Shown piece by piece: positions 46,786-56,869 of a stretch of 64,000 bases of DNA. The position numbers and the translations under genes were made by a program. The DNA is taken from contig NZ_JACVXB010000009.1 of assembly GCF_014596945.1 (NCBI RefSeq), positions 59,654 to 123,653 on the forward strand, read 5' to 3'. This DNA comes from Aestuariibaculum sediminum. Lineage in GTDB: Bacteria > Bacteroidota > Bacteroidia > Flavobacteriales > Flavobacteriaceae. How positions within the stretch are numbered: the stretch's first letter is position 1; every line of letters starts with the position of its first letter. The notes beneath the pieces were generated by a model. It was not told the DNA's origin. It did no database searches and saw nothing but the letters and a program-made list of their open reading frames with translations.

Positions 46786-49700
46786 ATGACTAAAAAATCG
46801 AATAATAAAAAAGTCGACAAAGAATTTGGTTTGTCCTCGTGGGCAATTAACAACAAAACCACAATGTACGTGCTTATTGTGGTTATTTTCTACCTTGGGG
46901 TATCGGCATTTTTTAGTATGCCAAGAGAAAATTTCCCCGAAGTTAATGAGACCAAAATTTATGTAAGCTCAATATTTCCAGGTAATACCGCCGAGGATAT
47001 TGAAAAATTAATAACCGACCCGCTTGAAGATCGTTTAAAAACGGTAAGTAATGTGGTTGAAATTACCTCAACATCTCAAGAAGATTACGGGATGCTTATG
47101 GTAGAATTCGATGAAAATATTACCGTAGAACAAGCTAAGCAAAAGGTAAAAGATGAAATCGACCAGGAAACATCGAGTGAAGACTGGCCAACCTTTAACG
47201 GGGCAAAAGTAGAACCAGATGTTTTCGAATTAAGCCTTTCGGAAGAAATGCCAATTCTAAACATTAACATCTCAGGCGACTACACCGTTGAAAAATTAAA
47301 GGAGTTTGCAGAGCATTTTCAGGACGAAATTGAAGACCTGCCAGAAATTAAAAAAGCAGATATTCGTGGTGCCCAAGAAAAAGAAGTTGAAGTTGCTGTA
47401 GACATCTACAAAATGATGGCTGCCAAAGTAACCTTTAACGATGTCATTGGCGCCATTAACAATGGTAATGTAACCATGTCTGCCGGTAATTTAAAAGCCA
47501 GTGGACAACGCAGAACCATTCGCATAATTGGTGAAATAGAAAAACCTTCGGAACTCGAAAACTTTGTAGTTAAATCGGAGAACGGTAATGCCATTTATTT
47601 AAAAGATATTGCTAAAGTTAGCTTTAAAGAAGAAGACAAAACCACCTTTGCCAGAGAGTATGGAGAGCCCGTAGTAATGCTAGACGTAAAAAAACGTGCT
47701 GGCAAAAACATGGTGGCCGCTGCAGAACAAATTAGAGCAATTGTTAAAGATGCCAAAGACAATGTTTTTCCAGCCGATTTAGAAGTAAGTATTACTAACG
47801 ACCAATCTGAAAAAACTATTGGCCAAGTAGACGATCTGGTAAACAACATTATTTTTGGAGTTTTACTGGTGGTTACAGTACTTATGTTCTTTTTAGGTTT
47901 TAAAAATGCCATTTTCGTTGGGTTTGCCATACCTATGTCGATGTTTATGTCTTTAATGATTTTAAATATTATAGGCTACAGCTTAAATACTATGGTTCTA
48001 TTTGGTTTAATTATGGGACTTGGTATGCTGGTGGATAACGGTATTGTGGTTGTTGAAAATGTTTACCGACTGATGGATGAAGAAGGCATGACCCGCATCG
48101 AGGCTGCTAAAAAAGGTATCGGTGAAATTGCTTTTCCTATTATCATATCTACAGCAACCACGGTTGCCGCCTTTATTCCCTTAGGACTATGGCCAGGTAT
48201 AATGGGTGAATTCATGAAAATATTACCTATTACTTTATCCGTTGTACTGGGTTCATCGCTATTTGTAGCCATCTTTTTTAATTCCGTTTTGGTGTCTGAA
48301 TTTATGAGCACCGAAGACAAAGACATGCCGTTAAAACGCATCATAAGAATGACCATAATTATGGTAACCTGTGGAATCCTTGTATTTATAATTGGAGGCG
48401 ACTATCGTGCCCTGGGAACACTTATGGTGGTAACAGCAATTTTACTATGGATTTACCGTCTGTTTTTACGACGTTGGGCAAACATCTTCCAGACTAAAAC
48501 CCTTGTTAAATTGGAGCGTTGGTATGAACGCCAGCTACGCTGGGCATTGTCTGGAAAGAAACCTATAATAATCACTGTTGGAACGTTTGGATTATTAATT
48601 CTATCTTTTGTTGGCTTTGGCGCTTCATTAGCTTCCCAACGTACCAAAGTAGAATTCTTTCCCGACAATAGACCTAACCAAATTATTGTATACATAGAAT
48701 ACCCACAAGGTACGGCTATTGAAAAAACCAATGCCATTACCAAACAAATCGAAAAAAGGGTTTACAAAGTATTGGATGATAATCAATATAAAGATGGTAA
48801 CTATAATTTCCTTGTAGAAAGTGCTGTTTCGCAAGTGGGCGAAGGTGCCGGAAACCCACAAACAGACGGAGGTTCGGCAGCCGAAATGCCACATAAGGCA
48901 AAAATTACAGCATCTATGCGGGAGTATAAATACCGTCGTGGTGCCGATAGTGAATTGCTGCGTCAAAAAGTACAGGAAGACCTTGTTGGTATTTATCCTG
49001 GAGTTTTGATTTCTGTTGAAAAAGATGCGCAAGGACCTCCAGCAGGAGCACCTATTAATATTGAAATTGAAGGTGATGACTACAACGAACTTATTGCTAC
49101 TGCCGAAAATATGCGTCGTTTTATTAACACGAAAAATATTCCAGGTATCGACGAACTAAAAATTGATGTTAACAAAGATAAACCATCAATGAAAGTGGTA
49201 ATTGACCGGAAAAAAGCTGGTGAGTTAGGAATTAGTGCTGCCCAAATAGGACAACAATTGCGTAATTCTATCTTCGGTTCAAAAGCTGGGATTTATAAAC
49301 AAGATGGTGACGATTACGATATTTATGTACGATTCAATGAGGAAAACAGATACAATACCAGTGCCTTGTTTAATCAGAATATAACTTTTAGAACCAATAC
49401 CGGGCAATTAAAGGAAATACCTGTTTCGGCAGTTGCCCGACATGAAAACAATTCCGGGTTCAGTGCTATTAAACACAAAGACACCAAACGTGTAGTAACA
49501 GTGTACTCCGCATTATCGCCAGGATATACCGATGCCGGAGCTATTGTGACTCAAATTCAAAATGAAATGAAAAGTTACAAAGGCTTACCTCAAGGCATTA
49601 AAATTGATTACACCGGACAAATTGAAGAGCAAAATAAGCAAATGGCTTTCTTAATGGGTGCCTTTTTCACAGGGCTTGGTTTAATTTTCTTTATTTTAAT

Positions 49701-50307
49701 CTTTCAATTTAATTCGGTTTCTAAACCAGCCATAATTATGTTGGCCATCTTTTTGAGTTTTATAGGTGTATTTGGTGGATTGGTTATTTCAGGAAGTGCC
49801 TTTGTTATTATGATGACTATGGTGGGAATCATCTCGCTCGCTGGTATTGTAGTAAATAATGGCGTGGTACTCCTCGACTATGCACAACTATTAATAGATC
49901 GAAAGAAAAATGATTTAGATATTGACCAGTCGGAATATCTGGAAACTCAAGATTTATTTGAGAGCATAGTAAAAGCAGGGAAAGCCCGTTTACGTCCGGT
50001 ATTACTAACTGCCATTACAACTATATTCGGGTTAATTCCTTTAGCCATTGGTTTAAACATTAACTTCTTTACCTTGTTTAGCGAATTTAATCCACACATC
50101 TATATGGGTGGTGATAACGTTGTGTTTTGGGGGCCGTTAGCTTGGACTGTAATTTATGGTTTATTTGTTGCAACCTTCTTAACACTAATTGTAGTTCCTG
50201 TTTTATTCTTTTTAAGTATGAAATTTAAAATGTGGTTACGCAAAAAAATGCGTGCTAATGATGCACAAGACACCGCACTTGAAATGAATGCACAAACTGA
50301 AAGCTAA
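46786..50307 (+). CDS. RND family efflux permease (AcrB-like)
   Basis: 1173 residues with the twelve-helix RND topology. It has the porter-domain start ENFPEVNETKIYVSS and the fourth-helix segment GLGMLVDNGIVVVENVYRLM. AcrB has two adjacent proton-relay aspartates there; here the second is Asn, leaving one Asp. The periplasmic porter domains lie at about 40-340 and 640-960. It uses proton-motive force to expel lipophilic compounds; substrates are unknown. Last gene of the tetR-tolC-adaptor-pump operon. Confidence 0.93.
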   Translation: MTKKSNNKKVDKEFGLSSWAINNKTTMYVLIVVIFYLGVSAFFSMPRENFPEVNETKIYVSSIFPGNTAEDIEKLITDPLEDRLKTVSNVVEITSTSQEDYGMLMVEFDENITVEQAKQKVKDEIDQETSSEDWPTFNGAKVEPDVFELSLSEEMPILNINISGDYTVEKLKEFAEHFQDEIEDLPEIKKADIRGAQEKEVEVAVDIYKMMAAKVTFNDVIGAINNGNVTMSAGNLKASGQRRTIRIIGEIEKPSELENFVVKSENGNAIYLKDIAKVSFKEEDKTTFAREYGEPVVMLDVKKRAGKNMVAAAEQIRAIVKDAKDNVFPADLEVSITNDQSEKTIGQVDDLVNNIIFGVLLVVTVLMFFLGFKNAIFVGFAIPMSMFMSLMILNIIGYSLNTMVLFGLIMGLGMLVDNGIVVVENVYRLMDEEGMTRIEAAKKGIGEIAFPIIISTATTVAAFIPLGLWPGIMGEFMKILPITLSVVLGSSLFVAIFFNSVLVSEFMSTEDKDMPLKRIIRMTIIMVTCGILVFIIGGDYRALGTLMVVTAILLWIYRLFLRRWANIFQTKTLVKLERWYERQLRWALSGKKPIIITVGTFGLLILSFVGFGASLASQRTKVEFFPDNRPNQIIVYIEYPQGTAIEKTNAITKQIEKRVYKVLDDNQYKDGNYNFLVESAVSQVGEGAGNPQTDGGSAAEMPHKAKITASMREYKYRRGADSELLRQKVQEDLVGIYPGVLISVEKDAQGPPAGAPINIEIEGDDYNELIATAENMRRFINTKNIPGIDELKIDVNKDKPSMKVVIDRKKAGELGISAAQIGQQLRNSIFGSKAGIYKQDGDDYDIYVRFNEENRYNTSALFNQNITFRTNTGQLKEIPVSAVARHENNSGFSAIKHKDTKRVVTVYSALSPGYTDAGAIVTQIQNEMKSYKGLPQGIKIDYTGQIEEQNKQMAFLMGAFFTGLGLIFFILIFQFNSVSKPAIIMLAIFLSFIGVFGGLVISGSAFVIMMTMVGIISLAGIVVNNGVVLLDYAQLLIDRKKNDLDIDQSEYLETQDLFESIVKAGKARLRPVLLTAITTIFGLIPLAIGLNINFFTLFSEFNPHIYMGGDNVVFWGPLAWTVIYGLFVATFLTLIVVPVLFFLSMKFKMWLRKKMRANDAQDTALEMNAQTES

Positions 50308-50332
50308 TAGCATTTCAGATTTAAAACATAAT

Positions 50333-50407
50333 GAGGCTAAAAAGATAAGTTCTCGTCAAACTGAAATTGATTCAGAATGATGAGAACTTTTCAGGAAGCC
50401 TCTTTTT
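50333..50407. terminator. Three-tier hairpin terminator after the efflux operon
   Basis: Nested stems: GAGGCT (50333-50338) with AGCCTC (50397-50402), AAGTTCTC (50347-50354) with GAGAACTT (50382-50389), and CTGAA (50361-50365) with TTCAG (50371-50375), then five T. It lies between convergent genes. Confidence 0.8.
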
Positions 50408-50415
50408 ATTTCAAT

Positions 50416-52986
50416 CTATTTCCATTCGAAATCGCCGTTTTCAACAGACCAGTCGTTACCAAAAAATCCAGCACATTTTACTGCCGACGTTCCATTTAAT
50501 AACACCTCATCATCAAACAACAAAACATCTGGAAAGGTAGTTCCATTAACAAGATAATGATTCATATATGCTGCTTTCATACCTTTTACTCCTGTTGCCG
50601 TAACAACACCAACACTTGCCAAATTGCTATCGTTTCTTGGAACTATAAAATACATGCCCCATTGCTGCCCTGGTAACTTTTTACCATTAAAATCCACTTC
50701 ATTATTTTTGACTTGTATTGGCGAATTTTTCATTAAGGTATTCCATGCGGCATTATTAGTTTTATTCCCATATAAAACCACATTTCTATCTGGATATTTT
50801 GATAATGAAAAATCAACATCTCTAATAACATCTACAGAACCATTGGCACGGTACCACATGGTTTCCGCATCAAATCTTGCACGATTATAATACCAGTCAT
50901 TTTCTTCATCTGTACCTTTGGTAGCATAAACGAACAAAACATTATTTTTAAATACATCTTTAAATCCACCATTTCTATGCGGTCCTTTTTCTTTTAAGCT
51001 GGGCGAAGCTACTTTTTCCCAGTTATTATCTACCTTTTTTAATAAAAATGCGTCATTACCTTCTACTGCAAGGGTGTCATTATCTATAACAAGGTGATTT
51101 TTAAGATTGTCTAAAGCACTAAAATCTATTTCGATCATACTTACATTTTCAGTTTTCAAATCGTATATCTCTTCGCCTTTGGTAAATTTGAATGAACTAA
51201 CTTCAAAAGGTATTTCCTGTTGATGAATGGTAACAAAATGTGATTTAGAAGATACCCCTGGAGATCCTGTAAAAAATTCCATATCGTCTATGTCATTTTG
51301 CTTAGGAATTAAACGATTTTTAAACAAATTGAAAATCGGAGGCCAATCTACGCTATGGTCGCCATACCAGTGCGTTCCGTCAGGATATTCATAGTAAGTA
51401 AAATCCGGATGAAATTTACCCAACCGCTCGCGCATATCTCTGGCAATGTAGGTTGGAACTACATTGTCTTTTTCTCCATGCAATATATAAACGCCTTGTT
51501 GTAAATAATTTCTAATTAATTCTAGGGTTCTGCTTGGTGTTCCTGCTCTTTCTATTAAGGTCTCTACCGGATTCAATTGTGGTTCCAGTTGCATACGCTT
51601 TAATAGTTTTGGAGTTATACCAAAAGCATTTAATTGCTCTTCAGACATATTTGAAAGTCGTTTTAAAAACATATCTCTATACAACAACAAATCGGGGTAA
51701 CCGGCACATGGTGCAATAGCTGCAAAGTGATCGGGATATGTAGCTCCTAAATACCAAGAGCCATGACCGCCCATAGAATGCCCTGTTAAATATATTTTTT
51801 GAGGATCTGGCTGATAAATACGTTTTGCATCAGATAATACTTCTAAGGCATCCAATCTGCCTAGATCTTCCCAGGCATAACCAAAGGGACGTCGGTTTGT
51901 GGGTGCTATTAAATTTCCCCAGTCTTTTTGTTTATAAGCATTCGCCTGATTAACAGCTTCAACGGAAGCGCCGTGAACGGATAAAAATAGTGCGCCATTT
52001 GCTAAAGTATCATTAGAAGAAGGTGCTACACTGTAATATTGCAAACTTCCGTCTATATCACTTATAAAAGTACGTTTATGGTGGCTATGTTTAGATTTTC
52101 CTAATAACGGAATACGCTTCTCATCAAGATCGATTTTGTCCTTACTAAACAAATTCAATTTTAATTCATAAGCACCTGTCTCCTTATTAGAACCCAAAGC
52201 TCCTAATGAAAATGGTAATTTCCTAATACTCATTGGAGGAATATTGGGTAAATCGGTATACACTTCCTTACCCAACCAGTGCGCTTTTATTGTATAACCT
52301 TTAAGCCAATCATTTGTTGCATTTATTACTCGAATTGCAGCTTTAAATTCTATGGGCTCATCAATTAAAATGGTGGGTATAGTTAAATCTCGTGTGGTAA
52401 ACTGTACGTCAGTTTTCGGTTCTATTAAGCGTGCGCGTATTCTGGGAAAGCGCCCTACTTTTAAAACGAACATATTCCATCCTTTTTTTAAGGTTACAGG
52501 AATAAGATTCCAGCCATAATCGTAATGATCACCTTCATGAGGCATACCATTAATTAAAACCAAAGAATGCCCGGATGCATCGAATAAAACGTTCTTTTCT
52601 GTGTTCGATTTATATTTTAGGCATACATAGCTCGATAGTAAATCCCTATCATTAAATGAATTTGTAGTATCTACAGAAATGGATTTCCAGACCATAGGCT
52701 CTCCAGTAAAATCTACATCAAAAACATCACCTTCGTTAGGATCGTATTCCGAGTTCATTAAAATTTTGCTAAACACTGGATCCTCTGGAAACGTCGACGA
52801 ATTAAACCTCATGCTCCTAACATGTAACATGAGGGCTTCTTTAAACACATGCATTAATTTACCTTCTTCAATTGCGGTTACTTTTTCCTTGCCAAAATAT
52901 TCTACAATATTACCCGTACGCTGTTGCGCAGTAATTGAAGATGAAACATAAAATAAGAATAGTATAAAACTTAACTTTCTAACCAT
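50416..52986 (-). CDS. Secreted alpha/beta hydrolase (prolyl oligopeptidase-like esterase)
   Basis: 856 residues from the ATG at 52986 (MVRKLSFILFLFYVSSS); a GTG two codons upstream is possible. Signal peptide, then a beta-rich N-terminal region (about 25-300). The hydrolase domain (about 310-575) has nucleophile S404 in GHSMGGHGSWYLG, an Asp in LHGEKDNVVPTY and a His in YPDGTHWYGD. A C-terminal beta-rich region (about 590-856) follows. The architecture resembles secreted carbohydrate esterases as well as peptidases. The substrate is open. It stands alone. Confidence 0.75.
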   Translation of the reverse strand: MVRKLSFILFLFYVSSSITAQQRTGNIVEYFGKEKVTAIEEGKLMHVFKEALMLHVRSMRFNSSTFPEDPVFSKILMNSEYDPNEGDVFDVDFTGEPMVWKSISVDTTNSFNDRDLLSSYVCLKYKSNTEKNVLFDASGHSLVLINGMPHEGDHYDYGWNLIPVTLKKGWNMFVLKVGRFPRIRARLIEPKTDVQFTTRDLTIPTILIDEPIEFKAAIRVINATNDWLKGYTIKAHWLGKEVYTDLPNIPPMSIRKLPFSLGALGSNKETGAYELKLNLFSKDKIDLDEKRIPLLGKSKHSHHKRTFISDIDGSLQYYSVAPSSNDTLANGALFLSVHGASVEAVNQANAYKQKDWGNLIAPTNRRPFGYAWEDLGRLDALEVLSDAKRIYQPDPQKIYLTGHSMGGHGSWYLGATYPDHFAAIAPCAGYPDLLLYRDMFLKRLSNMSEEQLNAFGITPKLLKRMQLEPQLNPVETLIERAGTPSRTLELIRNYLQQGVYILHGEKDNVVPTYIARDMRERLGKFHPDFTYYEYPDGTHWYGDHSVDWPPIFNLFKNRLIPKQNDIDDMEFFTGSPGVSSKSHFVTIHQQEIPFEVSSFKFTKGEEIYDLKTENVSMIEIDFSALDNLKNHLVIDNDTLAVEGNDAFLLKKVDNNWEKVASPSLKEKGPHRNGGFKDVFKNNVLFVYATKGTDEENDWYYNRARFDAETMWYRANGSVDVIRDVDFSLSKYPDRNVVLYGNKTNNAAWNTLMKNSPIQVKNNEVDFNGKKLPGQQWGMYFIVPRNDSNLASVGVVTATGVKGMKAAYMNHYLVNGTTFPDVLLFDDEVLLNGTSAVKCAGFFGNDWSVENGDFEWK

Positions 52987-53197
52987 AATCACCTATTTTT
53001 TAATCGTTTATTTAAATCTAATTTATTATTTCTTGAATAAAATAACTTTTCGACTAACAACAACCGTGTTACAGTAAACAACCTACTTAAAATTCAGTAT
53101 AAACAATTAAAGTTTAACAAATTAAGGACAAAGCCTTCAGGCGCTTTTAAAGACTCAAAAAAAAACCTTAAATAATTTATACTCCATAGTATTTAAT

Positions 53198-53205
53198 TAA
53201 ATTTG
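53198..53205 (+). promoter_or_regulatory. aspS promoter -7 box
   Basis: TAAATTTG 18 nt before the aspS ATG, with a TTTA at 53176-53179 as a weak -33 candidate. Confidence 0.55.
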
Positions 53206-53223
53206 CAACTCTAAAATTTCATT

Positions 53224-54975
53224 ATGTACAGAAGTCATAATTGTGGTGAGTTAAACGCATCACATATCAATACAGAAGTAACCCTTGCAGGTTGGGTTCA
53301 AAAATCTAGAGATAAAGGATTTATCGTGTGGGTCGATTTAAGAGACCGCTACGGTATTACGCAATTGGTTTTCGATGAAGAACGCACATCTAAAGACATG
53401 ATGGAGCAAGCCCAAAACCTAGGTCGCGAATTTGTTATTCAGGTAAAAGGAACGGTTATTGAGCGTGCATCAAAAAACCCAAATATTCCAACTGGAGATA
53501 TCGAAATATTAGTTTCTGAATTAAATATTTTAAACGAAGCTAAATTACCGCCATTCACTATTGAAGACAAAACCGATGGTGGTGAGGATTTACGTATGAA
53601 ATACCGTTATCTTGATATTCGTCGTAATCCTGTAAAAAACAATTTAATTTTCAGACATAAAGTAACACAAGAGGTTCGCAACTATTTATCGAGAGAAGGA
53701 TTTATAGAAGTAGAAACACCGTACTTAATAAAATCGACTCCTGAAGGTGCCCGCGATTTCGTGGTACCATCACGTATGAACGAGGGTCAGTTTTACGCCC
53801 TTCCCCAGTCGCCACAAACCTTTAAGCAATTGCTTATGGTTGGCGGTATGGATAAATATTTTCAGATTGTAAAATGTTTTCGTGATGAAGATTTACGTGC
53901 CGACAGACAGCCAGAATTTACACAAATAGATTGTGAAATGGCGTTTATCGATCAGGAAGATATTTTAAATGCTTTTGAAGGCTTAACACGCCACTTATTA
54001 AAAGAAGTTAAAGGCGTTGACATTGATAAATTCCCAAGAATGCAGTATGACGATGCCATGCGTTTGTACGGAAACGACAAACCCGATATTCGTTTTGGTA
54101 TGCAATTTGGCGAATTAAATGCCGTGGCCCAACATAAAGATTTCGGCGTATTTAACAGTGCCGAATTAGTTGTTGGTATTGCGGTTCCAGGCGGAAATGC
54201 ATATACAAGAAAAGAAATTGATAAATTAATCGACTGGGTTAAACGACCTCAAGTTGGGGCGTTAGGTATGGTTTATTGCCGTTGCAATGACGATGGAACT
54301 TATAAATCATCGGTAGATAAATTCTACGATCAGGAGGACTTAGCAAAATGGGCCGAAATTACGGGAGCGAAAGCTGGCGACTTAATTTGCGTGCTTTCCG
54401 GTGACACTAATAAAGTACGTGCGCAACTTAGTGCCTTACGTATGGAATTAGCCGAGCGTCTAGATTTACGTAAACCTGACCAATTTGCTCCGCTTTGGGT
54501 TATGGATTTCCCTTTATTAGAATGGGATGAAGACACCGAGCGTTACCACGCCATGCACCACCCGTTCACATCGCCTAAACCAGGCCAGTTAGAATTATTA
54601 AAAACCGACCCTGGTGCAGTTAAAGCCAATGCTTACGATTTAGTATTAAACGGAAACGAGATTGGTGGCGGTTCGATTCGTATTCACGATAAAGAAACAC
54701 AATCTTTAATGTTCGATTATTTAGGCTTTACGCCAGAAGAAGCTAAAGCACAATTTGGTTTCTTAATGGATGCTTTCCAATACGGAGCACCGCCACATGG
54801 TGGCTTAGCTTTTGGTTTAGATAGACTGGTTTCTATTTTAGGCGGACAAGAAACGATTCGCGATTTTATTGCATTCCCTAAAAATAATGCAGGTCGTGAT
54901 GTAATGATTGATGCTCCTGCTCCAATTGATGACACACAATTAACAGAGCTTAATTTAAAACTTAACTTAAAATAA
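53224..54975 (+). CDS. aspS: Aspartate--tRNA ligase
   Basis: 583 residues, bacterial type. OB-fold anticodon domain (about 1-110, [24 protein letters not shown]). Class II motif 2 [20 protein letters not shown], the bacterial GAD insertion (about 280-410), and motif 3 [15 protein letters not shown]. It charges tRNA-Asp; with asnS also present in the window it is likely a discriminating enzyme. Confidence 0.97.
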   Translation: MYRSHNCGELNASHINTEVTLAGWVQKSRDKGFIVWVDLRDRYGITQLVFDEERTSKDMMEQAQNLGREFVIQVKGTVIERASKNPNIPTGDIEILVSELNILNEAKLPPFTIEDKTDGGEDLRMKYRYLDIRRNPVKNNLIFRHKVTQEVRNYLSREGFIEVETPYLIKSTPEGARDFVVPSRMNEGQFYALPQSPQTFKQLLMVGGMDKYFQIVKCFRDEDLRADRQPEFTQIDCEMAFIDQEDILNAFEGLTRHLLKEVKGVDIDKFPRMQYDDAMRLYGNDKPDIRFGMQFGELNAVAQHKDFGVFNSAELVVGIAVPGGNAYTRKEIDKLIDWVKRPQVGALGMVYCRCNDDGTYKSSVDKFYDQEDLAKWAEITGAKAGDLICVLSGDTNKVRAQLSALRMELAERLDLRKPDQFAPLWVMDFPLLEWDEDTERYHAMHHPFTSPKPGQLELLKTDPGAVKANAYDLVLNGNEIGGGSIRIHDKETQSLMFDYLGFTPEEAKAQFGFLMDAFQYGAPPHGGLAFGLDRLVSILGGQETIRDFIAFPKNNAGRDVMIDAPAPIDDTQLTELNLKLNLK

Positions 54976-54983
54976 CATTCTTA

Positions 54984-55012
54984 AAAAAATCCTGCTCATC
55001 GCAGGATTTTTT
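54984..55012 (+). terminator. Terminator after aspS
   Basis: AAAAAATCCTGC pairs with GCAGGATTTTTT around a 5-nt loop. Confidence 0.93.
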
Positions 55013-55035
55013 CATATTCATTTTTTTAATCTACC

Positions 55036-56829
55036 ATGCCCAAAAAAACAATATTAAAGCAGATCTTAATTTGGAGAGCAAAACACATCTCACATAGACA
55101 GTTTCTTTATATTTTAAGTATTGTTATTGGATTTACTGCAGGGGTAGGCGCCGTAGTTTTAAAAAATTTAACCCACTTTATACAACATTTATTAGAAGGT
55201 AAATTAATAAATGAATACCATCATGCCTTTTACTTTTTATTTCCCGTATTGGGTCTCGCGTTGGTTTTTCTAATTATTAAATACGTTATTAGAAATAAAG
55301 TAAGTCATGGTATTCCATCCACGCTTTATGCCATGGCCAAACGTAAAGGCATCATGAAACGTTACCAGATGTTTGGTTCTATTTTAACTGCACCGCTAAC
55401 GGTTGGTTTTGGTGGATCGGTGGGTCTGGAAGGCCCTACAGTTGCTACTGGAGCGGCTTTGGGGTCTAACATTTCGAGGATATTTCATATGAATCAAACC
55501 TCCAGAAACCTGTTAATAGGATGTGCTGCCGCTGGTGCCATGAGCTCCATCTTTAAAGCCCCTATTGCGGCTATAATTTTTGCTATAGAAGTATTTAGTT
55601 TAGACCTAACCATCGCTTCTATGTTGCCTCTTTTACTCGCATCGTTATCGGCCGTTTTAACATCTTATTTTTTCTTCGGAGAAGATATTTTATTACCCTT
55701 CAGAATAGAAGATAAATTTCATATTGCCGATGCTCCTTTTTATATAATTTTAGGTGTTATTGCTGCCTTTGTTTCTATTTACTTCACCGAAGTGTATGAC
55801 AAAATTCATACGTTTTTCGACAAAATAGCATCGCCTGTAAAGCGCCTATTTATTGGAGGTGTTGGTCTCGGACTTTTAATATTTTTAATTCCACCACTAT
55901 ACGGTGAGGGCTTTGATGTTATTAATAATTTAATTGTTGGTAATCCAGAAAAGGCTTTGGAAAATAATCTCTTTCATTTAGATACAGATAATATTTGGGT
56001 CGTTGTGCTACTTCTTAGCGGACTTGTATTTTTTAAGGTCATTGCCAGTTGCTTAACCTTTGGCGCCGGTGGTGTAGGTGGTATTTTTGCTCCTACCCTG
56101 TTTATGGGTAGTATCATGGGAAATTGTCTGGCGAAAATTATTAATAATTGTGGCTTATTTAACTATCCTGTGTCGGAAAGTAATTTTACGTTAGTAGGTA
56201 TGGCCGGGTTATTAGCAGGCGTTTTACATGCGCCGCTTACGGCTATTTTCTTAATTGCAGAATTAACCGGAGGATATGAACTTTTTATTCCTTTAATGTT
56301 AACCGCAACCATTTCGTTTGGAATAACAAAATATTACAAGCATCACTCGGTGTATAATATGGAATTGGGCAGAAAAGGAGAGCTGATTACGCACGATAAA
56401 GATCACGCCGTACTCACCCTAATGGAAATTGATAAAGTTATTGAAACGAACTTCATTTCCATTACGCCAAAAATGAATTTAGAAGAGATAATTCAAAAAG
56501 CGGTTATAAAGTCCAATCGAAATATTTTCCCTGTAATAAAAGAAGACACCCAAAAATTACAAGGTATTATTTTATTAGATGATTTGAGGCCTATTATGTT
56601 TGACCAATCACTTTATAAAGAAGTTGTTGCCACCGATATTATGCAAAAACCTCCGGCAGTTATAAACTTAGATAAAGATAAAATGACCGATATCATGAGG
56701 AAATTTCAGGATAGTAGCGCATGGAATTTACCTGTAACAAAAAATGGTGTTTACTTTGGTTTTATTTCAAAATCTAAATTATTAACGGCTTACCGCCGAC
56801 AATTAATTACATTGCAGGTAAATTCGTAA
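55036..56829 (+). CDS. ClC family chloride transporter/channel with CBS domains (first copy)
   Basis: 597 residues with the ClC core (about 25-440) and two C-terminal CBS domains (about 460-590). Selectivity-filter segments: SHGIPSTLY (about 90), GGSVGLEGPTV with E132 at the gating-glutamate position, and FGAGGVGGIFAPTLFMG. At the position of the internal proton glutamate of CLC-ec1 (I-E-E) it reads I184-E185-V186, i.e. Val, as in eukaryotic channel-type members. It moves chloride or another anion across the inner membrane. It is followed 40 bp later by a paralogue. Confidence 0.92.
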   Translation: MPKKTILKQILIWRAKHISHRQFLYILSIVIGFTAGVGAVVLKNLTHFIQHLLEGKLINEYHHAFYFLFPVLGLALVFLIIKYVIRNKVSHGIPSTLYAMAKRKGIMKRYQMFGSILTAPLTVGFGGSVGLEGPTVATGAALGSNISRIFHMNQTSRNLLIGCAAAGAMSSIFKAPIAAIIFAIEVFSLDLTIASMLPLLLASLSAVLTSYFFFGEDILLPFRIEDKFHIADAPFYIILGVIAAFVSIYFTEVYDKIHTFFDKIASPVKRLFIGGVGLGLLIFLIPPLYGEGFDVINNLIVGNPEKALENNLFHLDTDNIWVVVLLLSGLVFFKVIASCLTFGAGGVGGIFAPTLFMGSIMGNCLAKIINNCGLFNYPVSESNFTLVGMAGLLAGVLHAPLTAIFLIAELTGGYELFIPLMLTATISFGITKYYKHHSVYNMELGRKGELITHDKDHAVLTLMEIDKVIETNFISITPKMNLEEIIQKAVIKSNRNIFPVIKEDTQKLQGIILLDDLRPIMFDQSLYKEVVATDIMQKPPAVINLDKDKMTDIMRKFQDSSAWNLPVTKNGVYFGFISKSKLLTAYRRQLITLQVNS

Positions 56830-56869
56830 TTTAATGTCGTTCAACAAGTTTATTTACTAACTTTATAAG

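Noticed and set aside
48628..49032. 134-codon reading frame on the minus strand inside the RND pump gene
   Set aside because: It lies opposite conserved RND coding sequence and has no promoter, start context or family resemblance; a shadow frame.
50333..50407. Structured regulatory RNA or recombination site
   Set aside because: The nested stems end in a T-run between convergent genes, so an ordinary terminator is sufficient.
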